DNA of 64,000 nt from Apostichopus japonicus (taxonomy: Eukaryota > Echinodermata > Holothuroidea > Aspidochirotida > Stichopodidae), in assembly GCF_037975245.1 (NCBI RefSeq), contig NC_092566.1:6783501-6847500 (forward strand), written 5' to 3'. Position 1 is the stretch's first letter. Every line of letters begins with the position of its first letter. Below the pieces are notes generated by a model. It was not told where the DNA came from, searched no databases, and was given only the letters and a program-made list of their open reading frames with translations. The translations under genes were made by a program, and so were the position numbers. Below, one piece after another: positions 24,401 to 39,400 of this stretch.

Positions 24401-27400
24401 CATTGAAGATGAATGTTTATCGAGGTAGGCTCTACTGGGGGTTGAACCAGAGGGCATGACTGTGGGAACCCAAGCTAGATGGTGGGTCAAGACGGCAGTA
24501 AGGAGACGTGATACAAAGCTACCAGAGGAGAGAGAGAGAGAGAGATACATGGAGAGGAAGAATTGTCAGTCACATATATATATATAATTATATTTTACCA
24601 CATATCCAGGGTGTCAAATGAAAAAAAATTCTACAGTATAAAAATCTTTCAAACAACTTGCAAGGTTTAAACTGGAACAAACACATATAAATTGATCATT
24701 TTCTAAGACAAAAAATAGGTTGGTCATGGTTATTATTTAAACATTCTTTTACCTAGACATTTCACTTACGTAGGCACTACTGCTTCGCACCACTCTACCA
24801 AACCCATCATCTCCCTAAAGTTAAAACTCAACTAAAACTCAATGAAAATCTTCTCTAATAGCCTCTTAAGAAGATCCTGCTAGCCTAGGATCGAAACGTC
24901 AGGCCAACTTACATTTACACAATCTTTAAAGGTCTACGGACACCAATGAATAACATTGTCCTAAGCACTCTGATAGGCATAAGAAATCATGAAAATAGCT
25001 GCAAAAATCCATCAAATATTTGACCATTTTACAAGTCTGTTTCTTAATTCTAGTTTCATTTATGAATAAACATAAGTTAATTATGAACATAGATGATGTA
25101 AAGGGTGTGACTGCCTTATTTTCTGTTACTGTTATTCCTTTGTTTTTACAACCTTCAATTCAAGGACACTGAACTCAGGTTTGTGGTCTAAGGCCATTTA
25201 AAAAAATAAATTATCGTCTTTTTTTTTTGATGAGCGCAACACCATACGTCATAGGATGCACATATTTCACAGATTTATCAAAAACTTGTATATTTGAAAA
25301 GAGCTTTACGAACATTTCAAATTTAAGGTACTAATTTGTGCAACTGAAGCAAAAAGTAAGGCGATTCCTTGTGTCATGCATAACTGTGTTTCACAAGCCA
25401 TCTCCTTATCATTGCACATCTTCTTGCCTGTTTCCTCCAGTTCAGAATAAAAAACAACAATTCTGGACAAAAGTTACTATCAGAAACTAATCTGTAAACT
25501 AAAACGGAAAAATTATTCTTAAAAATCCTAAGCTTTTGTCTCAAAATCATATGCATGTTTATTATTATATTTTTGTTTTTTAATTTCTCGATACTTACAA
25601 GTTAGTCTGCTTGTTATTGTGAGTGTCCAGTTTTAAAATCCTAAGCTTTTGTCTCAAAATCATGAAATGCACGTTAATATTTTCGTTGTTGTAATTTCTC
25701 GATACTTACAAGTTAGTCTGCTTGTTATTGTGAGCGTCCAGTTCGCTGACCAGCAATTTAATGAGGTGCTGGCATAGACTGCTTCTCTGCTGTGGGTAGC
25801 TCATCATATTCAACCAGATGGGCTGCTGGATCCTGGGCGCAGAATAAATGGCCAGAACCGTAGCTCGGAACCTGTCCAAGGCCTGAAATGATGAAGAAAG
25901 AAACATTCCCGATACTTGACTGAATGACAAAGAAAACAAGGAATTGATCAATCAATGGAATATGAAGCTATTCTAAGGAATCGATCAATCAATCAATAAA
26001 TAAATCCTGATACTTGACTGAATGACAAGAACACAAGGAATTGATCAATCAATAGAAAATGAGGCTATTCTATGGAATCAATCAATCAATCAATCAATAA
26101 ATCTCGATACTTGACTGACAAGAAAACGAGGAATTGATCAATCAATCAATGGAAAATGAAGCTATTCTAAGGCATTAATCAATCAATCAATAAATAAATT
26201 CTGATACTTGACTGACAAGAAAACGAGGAATTGATCAATCAATGGAAAATAAAGCTATTCTAAGGAATCGATCAATCAATAAATTGTCATTCCATCAAAT
26301 ATATAAGTACACATCATGAATACGTACATTTCATGATAAGTGACTCCATTTGCAAGGGAGGAGTAGTAGGGGGGGGGAAGAGGGGAGGAATGAATAAAGC
26401 AACATAACGTGGGTTACCTCCAATGAGGGCTTGAGGAGGGCCTTGCGTTGATAAAGGAGAATGGTTTCAATCTGGGTACATAGACGGTGGAAGTGGCGTT
26501 CGAACATGGAGAAGTGCGAGAAGAAGAAGGTCTTGAACTGTTCGCTGATCTGACGTCTGTTCTCTGGTAACGATATCACGATACTGACTCCTATCTTTGT
26601 TTTCCTCTTCCTCGTTAGCGGCTGTAAGACAAAAGGATGGGATGCGTGGTAACGGAGGAGACTTAGTAAAGGGTGAGGATGTATGAGAAGAGTGTCTCTA
26701 GGTCATTGGTCGAAATACAAATAGCCTGAATGCCTGTGGTACTTGAATCATCACCATGTTACACAAAATGTTAAAAAGCAATGGCATTGTCAATGCATTT
26801 ATTTGTTGTACTCTTGGCTGGAAATGTTTACCTACAGTAAGAGCACCCTTCTTGAGTTTAGTAAACTAAGATGAAAGAAGTTGAAATATAATCCTTAAAT
26901 AATCAATACTGATAGCAGAATGATTGGGAGGTTAGGGGTGGGGCAGACCGAGCTGGGAGGGAGAGGGGGAGAAGAGGGTTTGCGAACAGTGGACTGTCAA
27001 CTGGAGAGACGAAGGGGGGGCAAAAATGTAAAACAACTAAGAAAAAAAAAATGTCCAGAACAATGCAAGCCAGAGATAAGGTCACCGGGAAATTAATAGA
27101 CAAGAACTGACCATTTCCAGCATCACGAAGATGTTGGCTACGAATAAATGAAGTAATCTTACTGAACGAAAATGTGGCTTATGAATAATATTGGAATAAC
27201 ATATCTTAAGTATAGACTCGAAAGTGTTACTAGAAGTTACAGACGGGAACTGGGTACAGTACCTCCTCAGAACTGCTCAGGTCGGACGACTTCTTGCGGG
27301 CCACGTACTCCATACTGGTGACCTGGTTGCGCCACCATCTCCGGTGCAGGCTGTTGTTAGGTGTAGTCGTTCCGCTGGACAGACTCCCGGGGGAAGGGAT

Positions 27401-30400
27401 GGGACCGACAAAACTTCCGGACGCTATCAACAAAATGTAACAGAGGTGCTTATTTTTTGGTCAAAAGATTTTTCACACGATATAATGATTTCACGGTTGG
27501 ACGGTCGGATTGGAGGTACACCAACAATTTTACAAACTAGAAATAGAACAACTAGAGAAATGTCAAAGGACCACGGGAAAAAGTTATTAATACATAGTAA
27601 CCCTCATAACATGGAAAGTAAGACAAACCTCTATGGTTCCCTCTTCCCACCACGCGTATATACAGAATTTAGTTTCTCAATTAGGAATCTCTGTGCCTGC
27701 AAATACATGTATCTTTTAGAGAGAAAATAAATGACACAGCATAAAAGGCAAGGAATATTTTAAACCAAAGATGGCACACAAACAGCAGACCTTTTCTTTC
27801 CACTTTAGCTCTGGTGGAATATTCTGAAGATCTAGCTTTCAAGTGCCTTCGATGGTGTAAAAAATGGCGGTATTATATTAAAGCAGCTTTCTTGGTTGAT
27901 TTGATTAAAAAAAAAACATTTCATTACTGAGTTACACTACAAACCAATTACAATGTAGACTACTTGATGACTTGTCAACTTCAAATAATTAAGTAAAAGT
28001 AAACAATTTTCATACTCATTTTCTTGCACGTAATTTACCGATATGGGGGGAGGGGTGGGGGGTAATTAAACAAACAGTCACTTTAATGGAACCAACCTGA
28101 AAAATCTGAGCTGTCTTCATCTTGGCTGTGGTAGGGTGAATTTGCTGGTATTGCTACTGGTATGCTGTGGGCTGTGAAGGACACAAGACAAGCGTCAAGT
28201 ATTTCGTAATTAATTGGTGGGTGTCATTAACTCTCGTGAAGAGTAACGGTTTGGTCTCAAGGATACTTTGATGATAAGGTCACTGTAGCTTGTAATGCTA
28301 CTAGTAAACTCTGGTATAAAAAAAAAACCTTACGCAATTCAAAACAACACCTTACGCAAGATGAGATCGCAACCGAGACTAGGACGAAAATTGGATTAAA
28401 CCAGCTTTCATGTGGTAGTACACTTTATTTTATCTGCTTCACGTGCCATGCATGAAGTAAATATCTTTACATAATCTTATTAAAATCATTGACTATTAAA
28501 TAATGTCAAATAAATCATTCACCAAGAAAAGAGGAAACTTTCCCTGTGATTGTTATCTGCACACAGCACAGTAAACACATGGATCTGATATGCGTGCATG
28601 CTTGTATTGGTTGACCCAGAACTACAACACAAAAACATTTAGCATCATGTTACCATGACACTGCAGTAGGATCAGCGTTGCATTGCAAATGAATGACGAA
28701 TATCCACAATATAAGCCAAGACTACACGCCAAACCCAAATTAAGAAGTTGAAAAAGAAGCATATTCTCTCTTCTCATTCAGCTATATACGCAGTATAATT
28801 TTTGAATGACTCAAGGCGCAATTTTAGTGAGTACTGTTAATTTTGATTACCCCAGGTTTTCAAACTGATAGGAATGGGAAAGTCTAAAACATTCCAAATA
28901 CACAAAGGTTATGATGTCATCTCCTCAGATGCAAAACAAAACTAAATGTGGGAAAACATGAAAAGGTTGTCAAAGACAAATGGTGTTGGAAATGTCATCG
29001 AGAGGTGCTGTTGTCGTTGTTTGTAAGGAATTAAAAGAACATGCTTTGGTTGAGTTCTTAGAATTTATCAGACACATGGATTAGCAATTAACATTTAACC
29101 TCCACAGAGGAGTCAAATGATGTCATCATCATGCATTTAGTCTTAAAGGAGCATTCCAGGGTTTAATATCATATTATTAAATGTGATATCTTGAAAACCA
29201 CAACAGCTATAGAAACATAATCAGCACTCAATTTTTTTCTCATTTTTCTTGTGCTATAATACAGTATATCGGGAATAAAACTCGGGACTTAATTCATCCT
29301 TTAAACTAGAAACCTTTACTGCTGGGTAGCGTGCAAAGCCACCAAACATTGCTTCGGCATGATTTGTTACAAAGATTCATTTTGCAGCCTAAAGTTAATT
29401 CTTGATAGGTGTTGTTGATCATGCACTTGTAAATACACTTGGAAGGTTGTTTGTTTTGCGAGGTGAAATCAGCATCAGCAAAAGGAAATCGTTTGCCAGT
29501 ACATGCAGGAAGCGTGATGCTTCGTGAAAGCTATGAGTCACTCAGTTACAGTGCCCTGATCATGCATATCTTCATTTCCTTTTAAGGACCAGAATGTAAG
29601 CTTTCATTTAAAAATATATAGAAAATATGCATACCAGACTTTCTGCATCATATGAAAGATGAAAATTCACAGTTTTTTTTTTACTGTAATAGATTAGAGA
29701 TTTTAGCGGAAGAAAATTTATGGGGGGTGGGATACTGTTTGACCTTTTGATGATCCAACAAAAAACGCAAACATCATGTGATGCTGTGACTTAAATTTTT
29801 AGCTCCATATTTCGTCTTTTGTTTATTCTCATGAAAAGAGGTTGCAGGTTAGATGGCTCTACCACTTTTCCATTTTTGAGAAATGAGCATTTAACAAAAC
29901 TGAGGTTCATCGATCAAAGTGACTGAACTACCTAGTCTAATACAAAGACCTTTAGGTCAGTTCCTCAAATGCAACTCAAAGCTATGGCTCTACCACTTTC
30001 AGTTTTTGAGACATGTCCATTTAATAAAAACTAAGGGTTCATCAATCAAAGTGACTGAACTTCCTAGTCTAACACAAAGACCATTAGGTCAGTTCCTCAT
30101 GCAATGCAACACACAATTAATTTTGCATAAATTTCCAAAAACAATGGATTATCATAGACATGGCAAAACCAAACAAGGCCTGCACCCAGAATAAAGACAT
30201 GGTCAACTGACCCCATGAAGGTACATTGCAGAGATTTCGCATGTTATTAAAAGGCTTAAATATATCTTGCAAAACCCAGAATAGCAAGAGAAACATTACT
30301 AGCAATCCATATTTGGTTTTTCTTCTCGGCCTACGGTAATAACAAGATTAAAATTCCGACCAGTCATGCTAATGAATCATCCAATTAATTTTTTTAATTA

Positions 30401-33400
30401 CCTATTGACTCTGATTCACTTTGATACAGACTTTTCATAGTCTGTGGGATGGAGGTCTCCCCTCCGAATAGACTGATATAGTCCTTTTCATCTTGGTCAC
30501 TGAAAGAAGAAAAAAAAAGGGGGGGGAGGTGGATATGAAAATAAAAATATTAAACCAACAAGGAAGCATGAATGGACGAATTTAACAAGACGTGACAGAC
30601 TGTTAGTAAACAGTTGTAGCAGAGAGACAATATGTAACAGATTTTTACAACTCATTAATGATCTTACATTCAATGGCATCATCTGCTATGACGAGCCTGT
30701 GATGCGTTCATATGATGCATTCATGCTTCTTTCTATTGTTATTATTATTATCATTATTATTAGGGTAATAATTGATTTGGCAGATGGAGTTACTCTCACT
30801 TCCCTTAATAGGGAGTTAATACTCTACAAGATATTTCTTCAGTGCTTGACCAGAAATTTTTATCCCAGTCAAACGACACTGTATTGCAGGCAAGATGATA
30901 CTTCAGAGAAAACTTAAGAATATTCATAACATGAATATATTCTGGGTCTATGTTAACCTGGATTTCTGGGCACGCACAAGGCAGCCCAACCGCAAATGAC
31001 TGCTGGGCCCTGTAGCATAAACAAAGCTTCAAGAATGGGCACTTGCAAACAATTCAGAAAACAGCCAGGGGAGAGGGGGGGGGGGGGAGGGAGGAGGGGA
31101 AGTCTTCACCAACTACTGGTTTTGAAAAGGCATAAGACAGGTCACTGGTCTTAATCCATTCTAGTCAAGAATTTCTAGGCTCTTTCGTCAAAAATTTGCT
31201 TCTTTAACTTAGGACGACCGTATCTCTGCATCAAATGACTTACGTTTCTTCCGTCTTCGTCACCTGAAAGACCCTGGAGAGCATAAGCTGTGGAGGTGAC
31301 TTGATCGTGTGGACCTTTGTCATACTTCCCTTGTACGACATGGCAACCGACCCAAACAGCATCTCACCCAACAATTCCTCGTCTGTCGAAGGACGTCCTC
31401 TGACATACTGTCGAGAGATGAAAACGACGATGGTATTTTACGGGTCAAGAATAGGGTGAACGAAGGAAGGAAGGAAGGATAAAATCCGTTTTGGAATTCA
31501 AACAGCTAAATATGAAACATTAAAAGATATAGCCTCTCCAGCTACAGAATGGGATGTAACAGTTTAATTTTTCAGATATAATTGTTGAGTTGCAAAGGTT
31601 TGCAAAGGAGGTTTGTAGTTTGGAACATGGAAGTGTCAGGGTGATTACTCCCATGGTTGAAATGAAATTTTTACTTGAATTGAAATACTCTGCCACAAAG
31701 CGTATGTATGTATGTATTTCAGATCGTCCTGCAAGCAGGAACTCGCGAAGAAGCCATCATTGGCTTATCAAAGCCGCAAGCTGACCGAAGTCAGTCTATT
31801 AGATTCATATTTAACGTCCATGATTAAGAATTGTCAATGTCAACAACTCTGTAACTAGACGACATACATTAATCTTGGAGTGACTCGAACACGGGAGTAC
31901 TGTACTGTAAGTGACCATAATTATTTGGCAATCCTTCAAGAGTAACTGTACAGTACTTTACCTTACTATACATATGAGATTATCTGTTTTTTCTAATGTG
32001 ATAGATCTTCATAAATATCTGGGGATTATGTCAACAAGGAAGTACTGTATATACATGCATCTTTCAAAAAATAACTAAAAGGATGGCAAAAACATATCCG
32101 CTTCAGGCCTGATTTCCGTTTTTGGACATCTACCCAGTTTAATTATCACTTAAAAAGATGTTGGACTTGGCTTAAATTTGTGGTAATTGAGTATCCCTTT
32201 TATAACAAGTTTAAAATTTGTTTTGAAGAAATGTAAAACAATGAATGTAAATCTATATTGACTTATTTTACTAAATTCTGGGCATACATGGAACCCCCCA
32301 CAAGTTGTAAATAAAGGAAGTTTTCTTCAATTTTGTACTCTTCTCTGATTTCATTTCTTCTTGGACAAATTCGGTCCGGCCAGATTTCAACCGGCTCGGA
32401 TTTGATTAGGATCCTGCCAAATCGGGATCGAACAAAATTTAGATCCATTGCATCCCTAGTGGAGGATTTCAACTACTGTACTACTAGTGTACTGCACACC
32501 AATCCCACTGCTGTATGTTACTGCAGTTACCATATATACAACTGGACAATGGAATGCTAGCATAAAACCTTACATAATCAATTACTGTACAGTATAACAC
32601 ACAGTATGTAGCATTGGGAGAGATGGCACGTTACCATGGAAGATCTGACACACTGTACATACTGTGATTGAGGCCATCATATCCCAGTGTTGGAATATAA
32701 AACAGCTTGAGCTTAAGTTTACCCTGACAAAAAATAACTGAGCTAACCAGCTGTCCACGACTACAATCTACATTATCTACAGAGAGCTAATCCATGTGTT
32801 GTAAACTAGCCTATGCAACATTGGGACACACATAGTACTAATATTAAAGGTAATGAAATGTAATGTTCTACATGTGCGTGCAGCCTGGGCTATTGGCCTA
32901 GTGTAGATGGTTGAGAGTGATGTATCATGGTCACACAGAGCAAGAGTATGACCATATGGAGAGGTCTTGTTGATCGGAAAGGAGACAGAGAGAGGGACAT
33001 ACAGAGATACTATACGCATAGAACCTAAAGGGTTGAAAGAGGTTGTTGAGGGGGTGGGGGGGGGGTGTTGGGAAATGGAGAGGTCCTCAATCTTAGAGGT
33101 AATAGTTGAATAAACCTTTAGAGGTAAAATTTAATCACAGAACAAACTATCTTATTGTTTCAATGTACTGCAATTTTTCTTTTGTTATTATGAAGGAATA
33201 CGTAATTACTATAATTAAAATGATTTAAAATCATGAGTAAGAGGCAGACAAGGGGGGCTCTTGTTTGAAAAGTTATCAACAGAAGGGGGGGGCTTGTTTG
33301 AAAAGTTATCAACAGAAGTAAGGATTTCATTAGCCTGCTCAAGACTTTTGTCCATCATAATAGGCAGGATTAACTGGATTCACTGGAGCTACGTAGCTGA

Positions 33401-36400
33401 GTACTTCTTATGCTTAAGCTACAGTATATACAGTACTGTACCATTACAGCAACATCCCATACTGACGTAAGGTAGTGCAGCAACCCAAATGTGCATGTTT
33501 CACAGTATGAATAGCAAGTCACATGAAAATAGAGGTTGCATTTTGGTCAAAAGACTTCTCTAAAAATACCTTCTTGGCAGTTTTTAATCTTCAACGTTAC
33601 TCACAGAAACTTGAGAGGAATAATAAATAAAAGAAGCATTGCCTTTCTTTCTTCACATTAGGATAATTTATCTGTTATTGTCATAGCGGACATGAAACGT
33701 GAGATTGTTACCATGGAGACAATTTCCTTTGACTGAAACAAATGTTTCCTTGACAGCCCACCTTTATGGCAATTGTCAATGTATGAATGATTGCAAGACT
33801 AAAACAAAACAAAAAATATCAAAAATAACAAACAAAATGTAACCCAATAACCTCGAAGAGTACAGAATCAGAACGAGGGTTTTATTTGAGGCGGCAATAA
33901 GTACACAAGGAAGGGCAGTCAATTGTAGAAATTGTAAGTGCTATTGTAAACAACATTGGTTGCCAACAAATTTTAGTTATTAAAACAACATTACATTAAG
34001 TCATACTTTACAGGAACTGAGCAAATTTGAGCAATGTGTCCACTAAATCTTATGGCGAGTGATCTTTCCAGTACTCCTCAACCCTCCTTTGGAATAAACT
34101 CCTACTCAAAATAAAGAATGTCGTGTCTGTGGAGATGTTCAAAACTGTTTTGAAGACACACCTGTTTTCATTGTTATAATTGTTATGTTTACTCTTATTG
34201 TATATTGTGTACAAGTCTTTCACTTTCTTTTGTACAGTGCGGCGAGACTTTATTGCAAGTTGCGCTATATAAGAACTGTTTATTATTATTAATGTGCAAA
34301 TCATATAGAGAAGAGAGCATGTACATATTTCGTGACACGTCCTTTGGCAGAATCAACCAAAGGACTACATAGCTACGACATGAGTACATGACCAAGTAGA
34401 GTCCAGGGATGTTATCAGGAATATTTGAGTGCCAGGCGGATTTGTGCGGTAGTGTGGTCCCAGTCCTAGGGGTGCGATCTCAGGGGTGAGGGTGCCCCCT
34501 CCCCCCTTTGGAAAAGCCCTCCCCCCCTTTGGAAAATTTTTACAAATGAAGTATGATTAGATGGCAAACGGAGCTATCTTTTTCCTATTCTGGCACTAAC
34601 ATCTGTGCCAAGTATCCACCCATTTTTTGGTAAAATTTGTTAAATTAATCATCAAAACAAGTGTTTCCGGACGGAAAAGTTTAAAATACTGTTTGTGCTG
34701 GGCAGCAAACAGAACTGCCTGTCATGAGCACATTAAGTTAAATTAAGTTTGGATTTTGGTTTCATTAAATTTTGGATGAAAGCTATTTAGAGCTGTGGAG
34801 ACAGTTAAAGAAGAAGCCATGCTTTCAAACATACAAAGATGTATGTTTTCACTTGTTTAGCAAAGAGAAATTATTTCACAAATTTAACCACAGTTACATG
34901 AAGCAATAGTTATTGTAATTGTTGTCCAAATCTTGGACCCCTCAAATATACTTTGAAACTCGTAAAAAAACTCGGACAAATTCTTAGAGAGACCTTTGAC
35001 ACTGACGAACGATCTTGATTCGTCGCAACTACCTTTGAGGGAGATGTTTTTACCGATATTTTAATCAGCGTTACCTGATATCCCTTTGCGGTTGTTCCTG
35101 AGGGTGGAGGGGAGTCACAGGTAGGGTTGAGGAGACCTCGCATACGATTCTTGGCAGAGTTCGTAGTCGATGGTGAACCTTTGCAGCATTGTCCCTTCAA
35201 GAGAAAATTTGTACCAACATTATTATTATTATTTTAGGTTTACAGTCTTGTTCAAGGCCAAGGCCCTATCACATGACTTTACAACTTAATCCCTTGGTAA
35301 CTTGTCACACCTACACACCAAAGTGTGCACAATTCAATCAATCTCTCCTGGGGCACCACAGTGCACCACAACCACCTGTCCCCCGGGGGACTTCCCATAG
35401 GGTGCAGCCACAAACCGGCGCACGCAACTATATTTACAAGTTACCTCGCAAGTCCCCATTTATACACCTGGGTGAAGAGAGGCAATGGAGATAAAGTGCC
35501 TTGCCCAAGGACACAATGCAATGATCTGGCCAGGACTCAAGCCTGTAATCCTTGGATCACAAGTCCGATGCCTTAGCCAATTGGCCACCACGCTCCACAT
35601 AATATGTAAAGCTGTAGTCTTTCACAACTGTGACTGTGTATACGTGATAATAACTCATGCATCACCTGATTTTCGATCCATTCTGAAATAAAAACTTGCT
35701 TTAATACACACCACAATGACTCCCTTTGTCATGTGCTGAACCCAAGTAAATCTCGAAACGAAATAAATTGGCAATAAACTTGCTTCTAGACTAAAAACAA
35801 ACAAAAAACCGGTCTGAATGCAACTGGTACAATCATCATTTTTTGCTGTTGTTGTCGTTTAAAGTCCTTCCTGGTTTTAAGAATGAAACCTTTATTGCAT
35901 ACCTACTGTACTTTTTTTTACTGATCATGAGCACATGTGACAATATTAAAAGCAAAGGTTAGTATTTTGTCTACAGAACCGGGTCAACTTTGGCACAAAT
36001 TCAAGATACTGAGCAGAAAAGCAAGTTTCACATTCAAACACGGTCGTAAACAGAGAAAAACAATCATCGGAGAGCGAGGAAGGTAAATCATCATTTCACT
36101 TATGGATTACGGATGGTACCAGAGGTCCTTGTCTGAGTTTGCTCAACTTCCTTTACATTTATATGTACATAATGGCAACAAAAGGGAAAACTACATAGCA
36201 ATAGAGGAAGCTACTGTACTGTATTATTTGTCCTTAACACACAGCTCTGCTCTTAAAGGGGACTCAAGTCATAAATGCAAAAAAAAAATAAATAGTGTAT
36301 GAATTTGGGGAATTTTCCCCTCAATATGCAAGCGAATCGGAAGCTAAAATTTTTGTTAATCATTGGTATGGGAAGATAGTTTCAAATGAGGATTAAGATG

Positions 36401-39400
36401 CTAAAAGAGAAGCAAGTCACTAAAAACAAGGAGGGGGGAGGGGGAGGAACACAGCTTATTTACATGTGAATGTGCCTAGATATGCAGCATTCTAAGGGGA
36501 GATACTACGTAGACTGAACACACGCCCCCATACAGTAATAACTTACTGCGTCAATCTTCTTTACAGTTTTGGAGTCAAATCGGAGGGTTCTGCTGGTGTC
36601 GTTGTCCGTAAAGACGATCAGCCTGATCTGGCTTGGGTCAAACTCAGGTGTCGGCCACCTAGGAGAGAGAGAACAGATATGAAAACTTTGTTAAACATTG
36701 TAAACTTAAAGTTATTATAATTGATAATTAATGATAAGACTGACAAACTGTATTAACGAATGTTAGCAGTTCAAAATTTGGAGGTAGTACAGTAATACTG
36801 ATGGCCCGCCTAAGTGTTATTTTGAAATACTCTCCAGTTTCTTTAGAACTTTCGTGTCAAAGGTCAGTTTCTTTTACTGCGGTTATCATCTTATCACTCA
36901 CATTATCTTTATCACTCACATTACCAGCGATATCACTGCAGATTAACGCTACTATAATCTTCCACAGTGTCTGTCATTTTAACTATTAAAAATCCATGTT
37001 TGTTGCTCTGCAACACCATATTTGAATTGCTGTACATACCACTTCACCCGGGGATAGTGAAACTTCTTTCAAAACCCAAGTCTTAGCCCGGGTTACACAA
37101 GACTTTCCCGTGAAAAATATCCGTTTTAGCTGAAGACCATAACTACTGTAAAACTATGGAATGTCTACTAGAAAATTGAGAATATTTGAAGAAGTTTTAA
37201 AGACACTCATGTCAAAATTTAAAACGACTATTGAAAAGGGTGTTTGGGAAGCCTCAAAGTACTAAGGACGGCAGAACTGTGAGACCTGTATGTAAACATT
37301 TTTTTACAACTTCTGATACGGACAGTATATTTCGGCCAATTTGACACCATTTCAAGCCTTTGGAAATCTGTTTCCATTTCCATAGGTTCTCATACGTTAC
37401 TTCACGTCTCAAAAACGTTACAAATAATTCTTTATTCTTACTGACTGACTGACTCGAATCCAAAAAAACCTCTGTAGTTCAAATAATGTTCAGTTCAGTG
37501 TGGGGGTGAACTGTGTTTAAAATAATAGGTTACAACCTTGTGTAAAAGTAAGTTGGCCTGATGTTTCGATCCTGGCAGGATCTTCTTCAAAGGCTTTTTT
37601 TTTCTTTCTTCATATTTTCTTTTTCATTTAAAAAAAATTTTTTTAGCCTTTGAAGAAGATCCTGCTAGGATCGAAATGTCTGGCCAACTTACTTTTACAC
37701 ATTCTCTTACACAGGCTCTCTAGTGGATATTTATAGTTTTATTTTACTTAGGTTACACCCTTATTAGTCATTTTGAATGAGAGCTATTAGAATGGCAATG
37801 CACTCATCACATGCCTGCTGATCCCAGCTCTGTGTTATACGTGTTAATGACGGTTATACTGTAGTTCGTTCCCCTCAGAATGGACGGAAGGAAAAGCAAG
37901 CACGCAGTACACCACGTAGCAGTTTCTTTACATGTCTTTGGCCTCTGCCTGAGATCTTGTGATAAGACTCAAAGGCTTCCTCGTTTAAAACAAAGCGAGA
38001 CACTTCAAAGTTGAAAAGGAGTTTTGCTTTCCATTCCTATTATTCTCTCCACTCCTCGTGGGTGAGCACTGACGTAGGTTTATCCAAGAAACCAAATAAA
38101 CGTTGGAGGCTTCCGTCTACCGCGCTGCGAACCGACTCAACCGCCATACTGTAACCGATTAATCATGGATGGTTCAGGCAGTCATGTGCTTGAGCTTAAG
38201 GCTACCACTGATTGGTGGAACACAGTCTTAACTTCCCGCTTCAACAAATGTAACCAATCATATGGCCCGAGAATAATAAGTCATTGTGTTTCATCATCAC
38301 CCATTCAGTTTCAGGGGGGAGGGTGTTCTATTGTATGAGTAGGACTACACGTCTTGATGATAAACGAAAAAAACTTGCTGATGACAGTCCAGTTGCAGTC
38401 AGTTCGTGTTCGCGCGTGCGTGCGTGCGTAACTTCATTTGACATCTACCTGCATGCCAGGATCATGTTGTGAGATGTAGACCTCCCTAATCAGTAACAGC
38501 AGGATACTATGTGTGCAAACTAGGCACTGAGATTATCACAAACACCTCTTCACAGAAAGTACACATTTTTTTAAACTCGTGAGGAGTTTCGACCATTAAT
38601 CTTTCAGAGATCGGATCCAAATGTGCTGGTACAAAAATGAAGGAATCTGTACAGGGAAATGAGGAACCTGACAATTGATTTAAGGAGTGGAAGGAAATTA
38701 TCTCATCAGACCTTGGGTCTCCATCAGATATGCAGCTTAGGTATAAACTGTCATGAGTCACTGTCACAAGTTGACATATCAAATCTAGAGGATAGGTAAA
38801 ACGTAACTACGAATCTATTATAGTCACTGACAAAGAACTCGGCCATGACACATCTGAGAATGTTTGGTTTTGCTTCGCAGATATTATGGTGTAATATTAG
38901 TGTCAGGGGGTTGTTTTTTCGTCATAGTGCGATCATTTGTGATGTCAGAGTACCAATTATTTACTTTACAAATTGTCATGGTTCAAGACTTCAAGTTCGT
39001 TGGCTGCTTCTAAACAAATAATGCCAGTAAAGTAAACATTTCTTTCAAACTTCAACGTTTCATCAATTTATAGACAGCATTTAAAAATAAGTTCACCGAG
39101 GGCTATCAAAGAACATGAGTATTGAACAGAATAAACGATTTTCAAAAATTTCAAAGCAGTAGTGGTTAATGCGATGTCAGTTTAGACTTGCGAAAGTCTT
39201 TGGCCTCTCGATGAACAAATAGAGCTGTGGTTACCTTTCTGGCGCATGTGACTCACTGTACCCATTTGGAACGGGTCGTTGATTGAATGGTTAATGAAGT
39301 TAATGAATTTGGGAATATTTTTTGGATCAAGATAGCTCATTTGATCAGAATCTGAAGGCATCTCTAGCATGATGTACAGTAGAGCACAAACTGTACCAGG

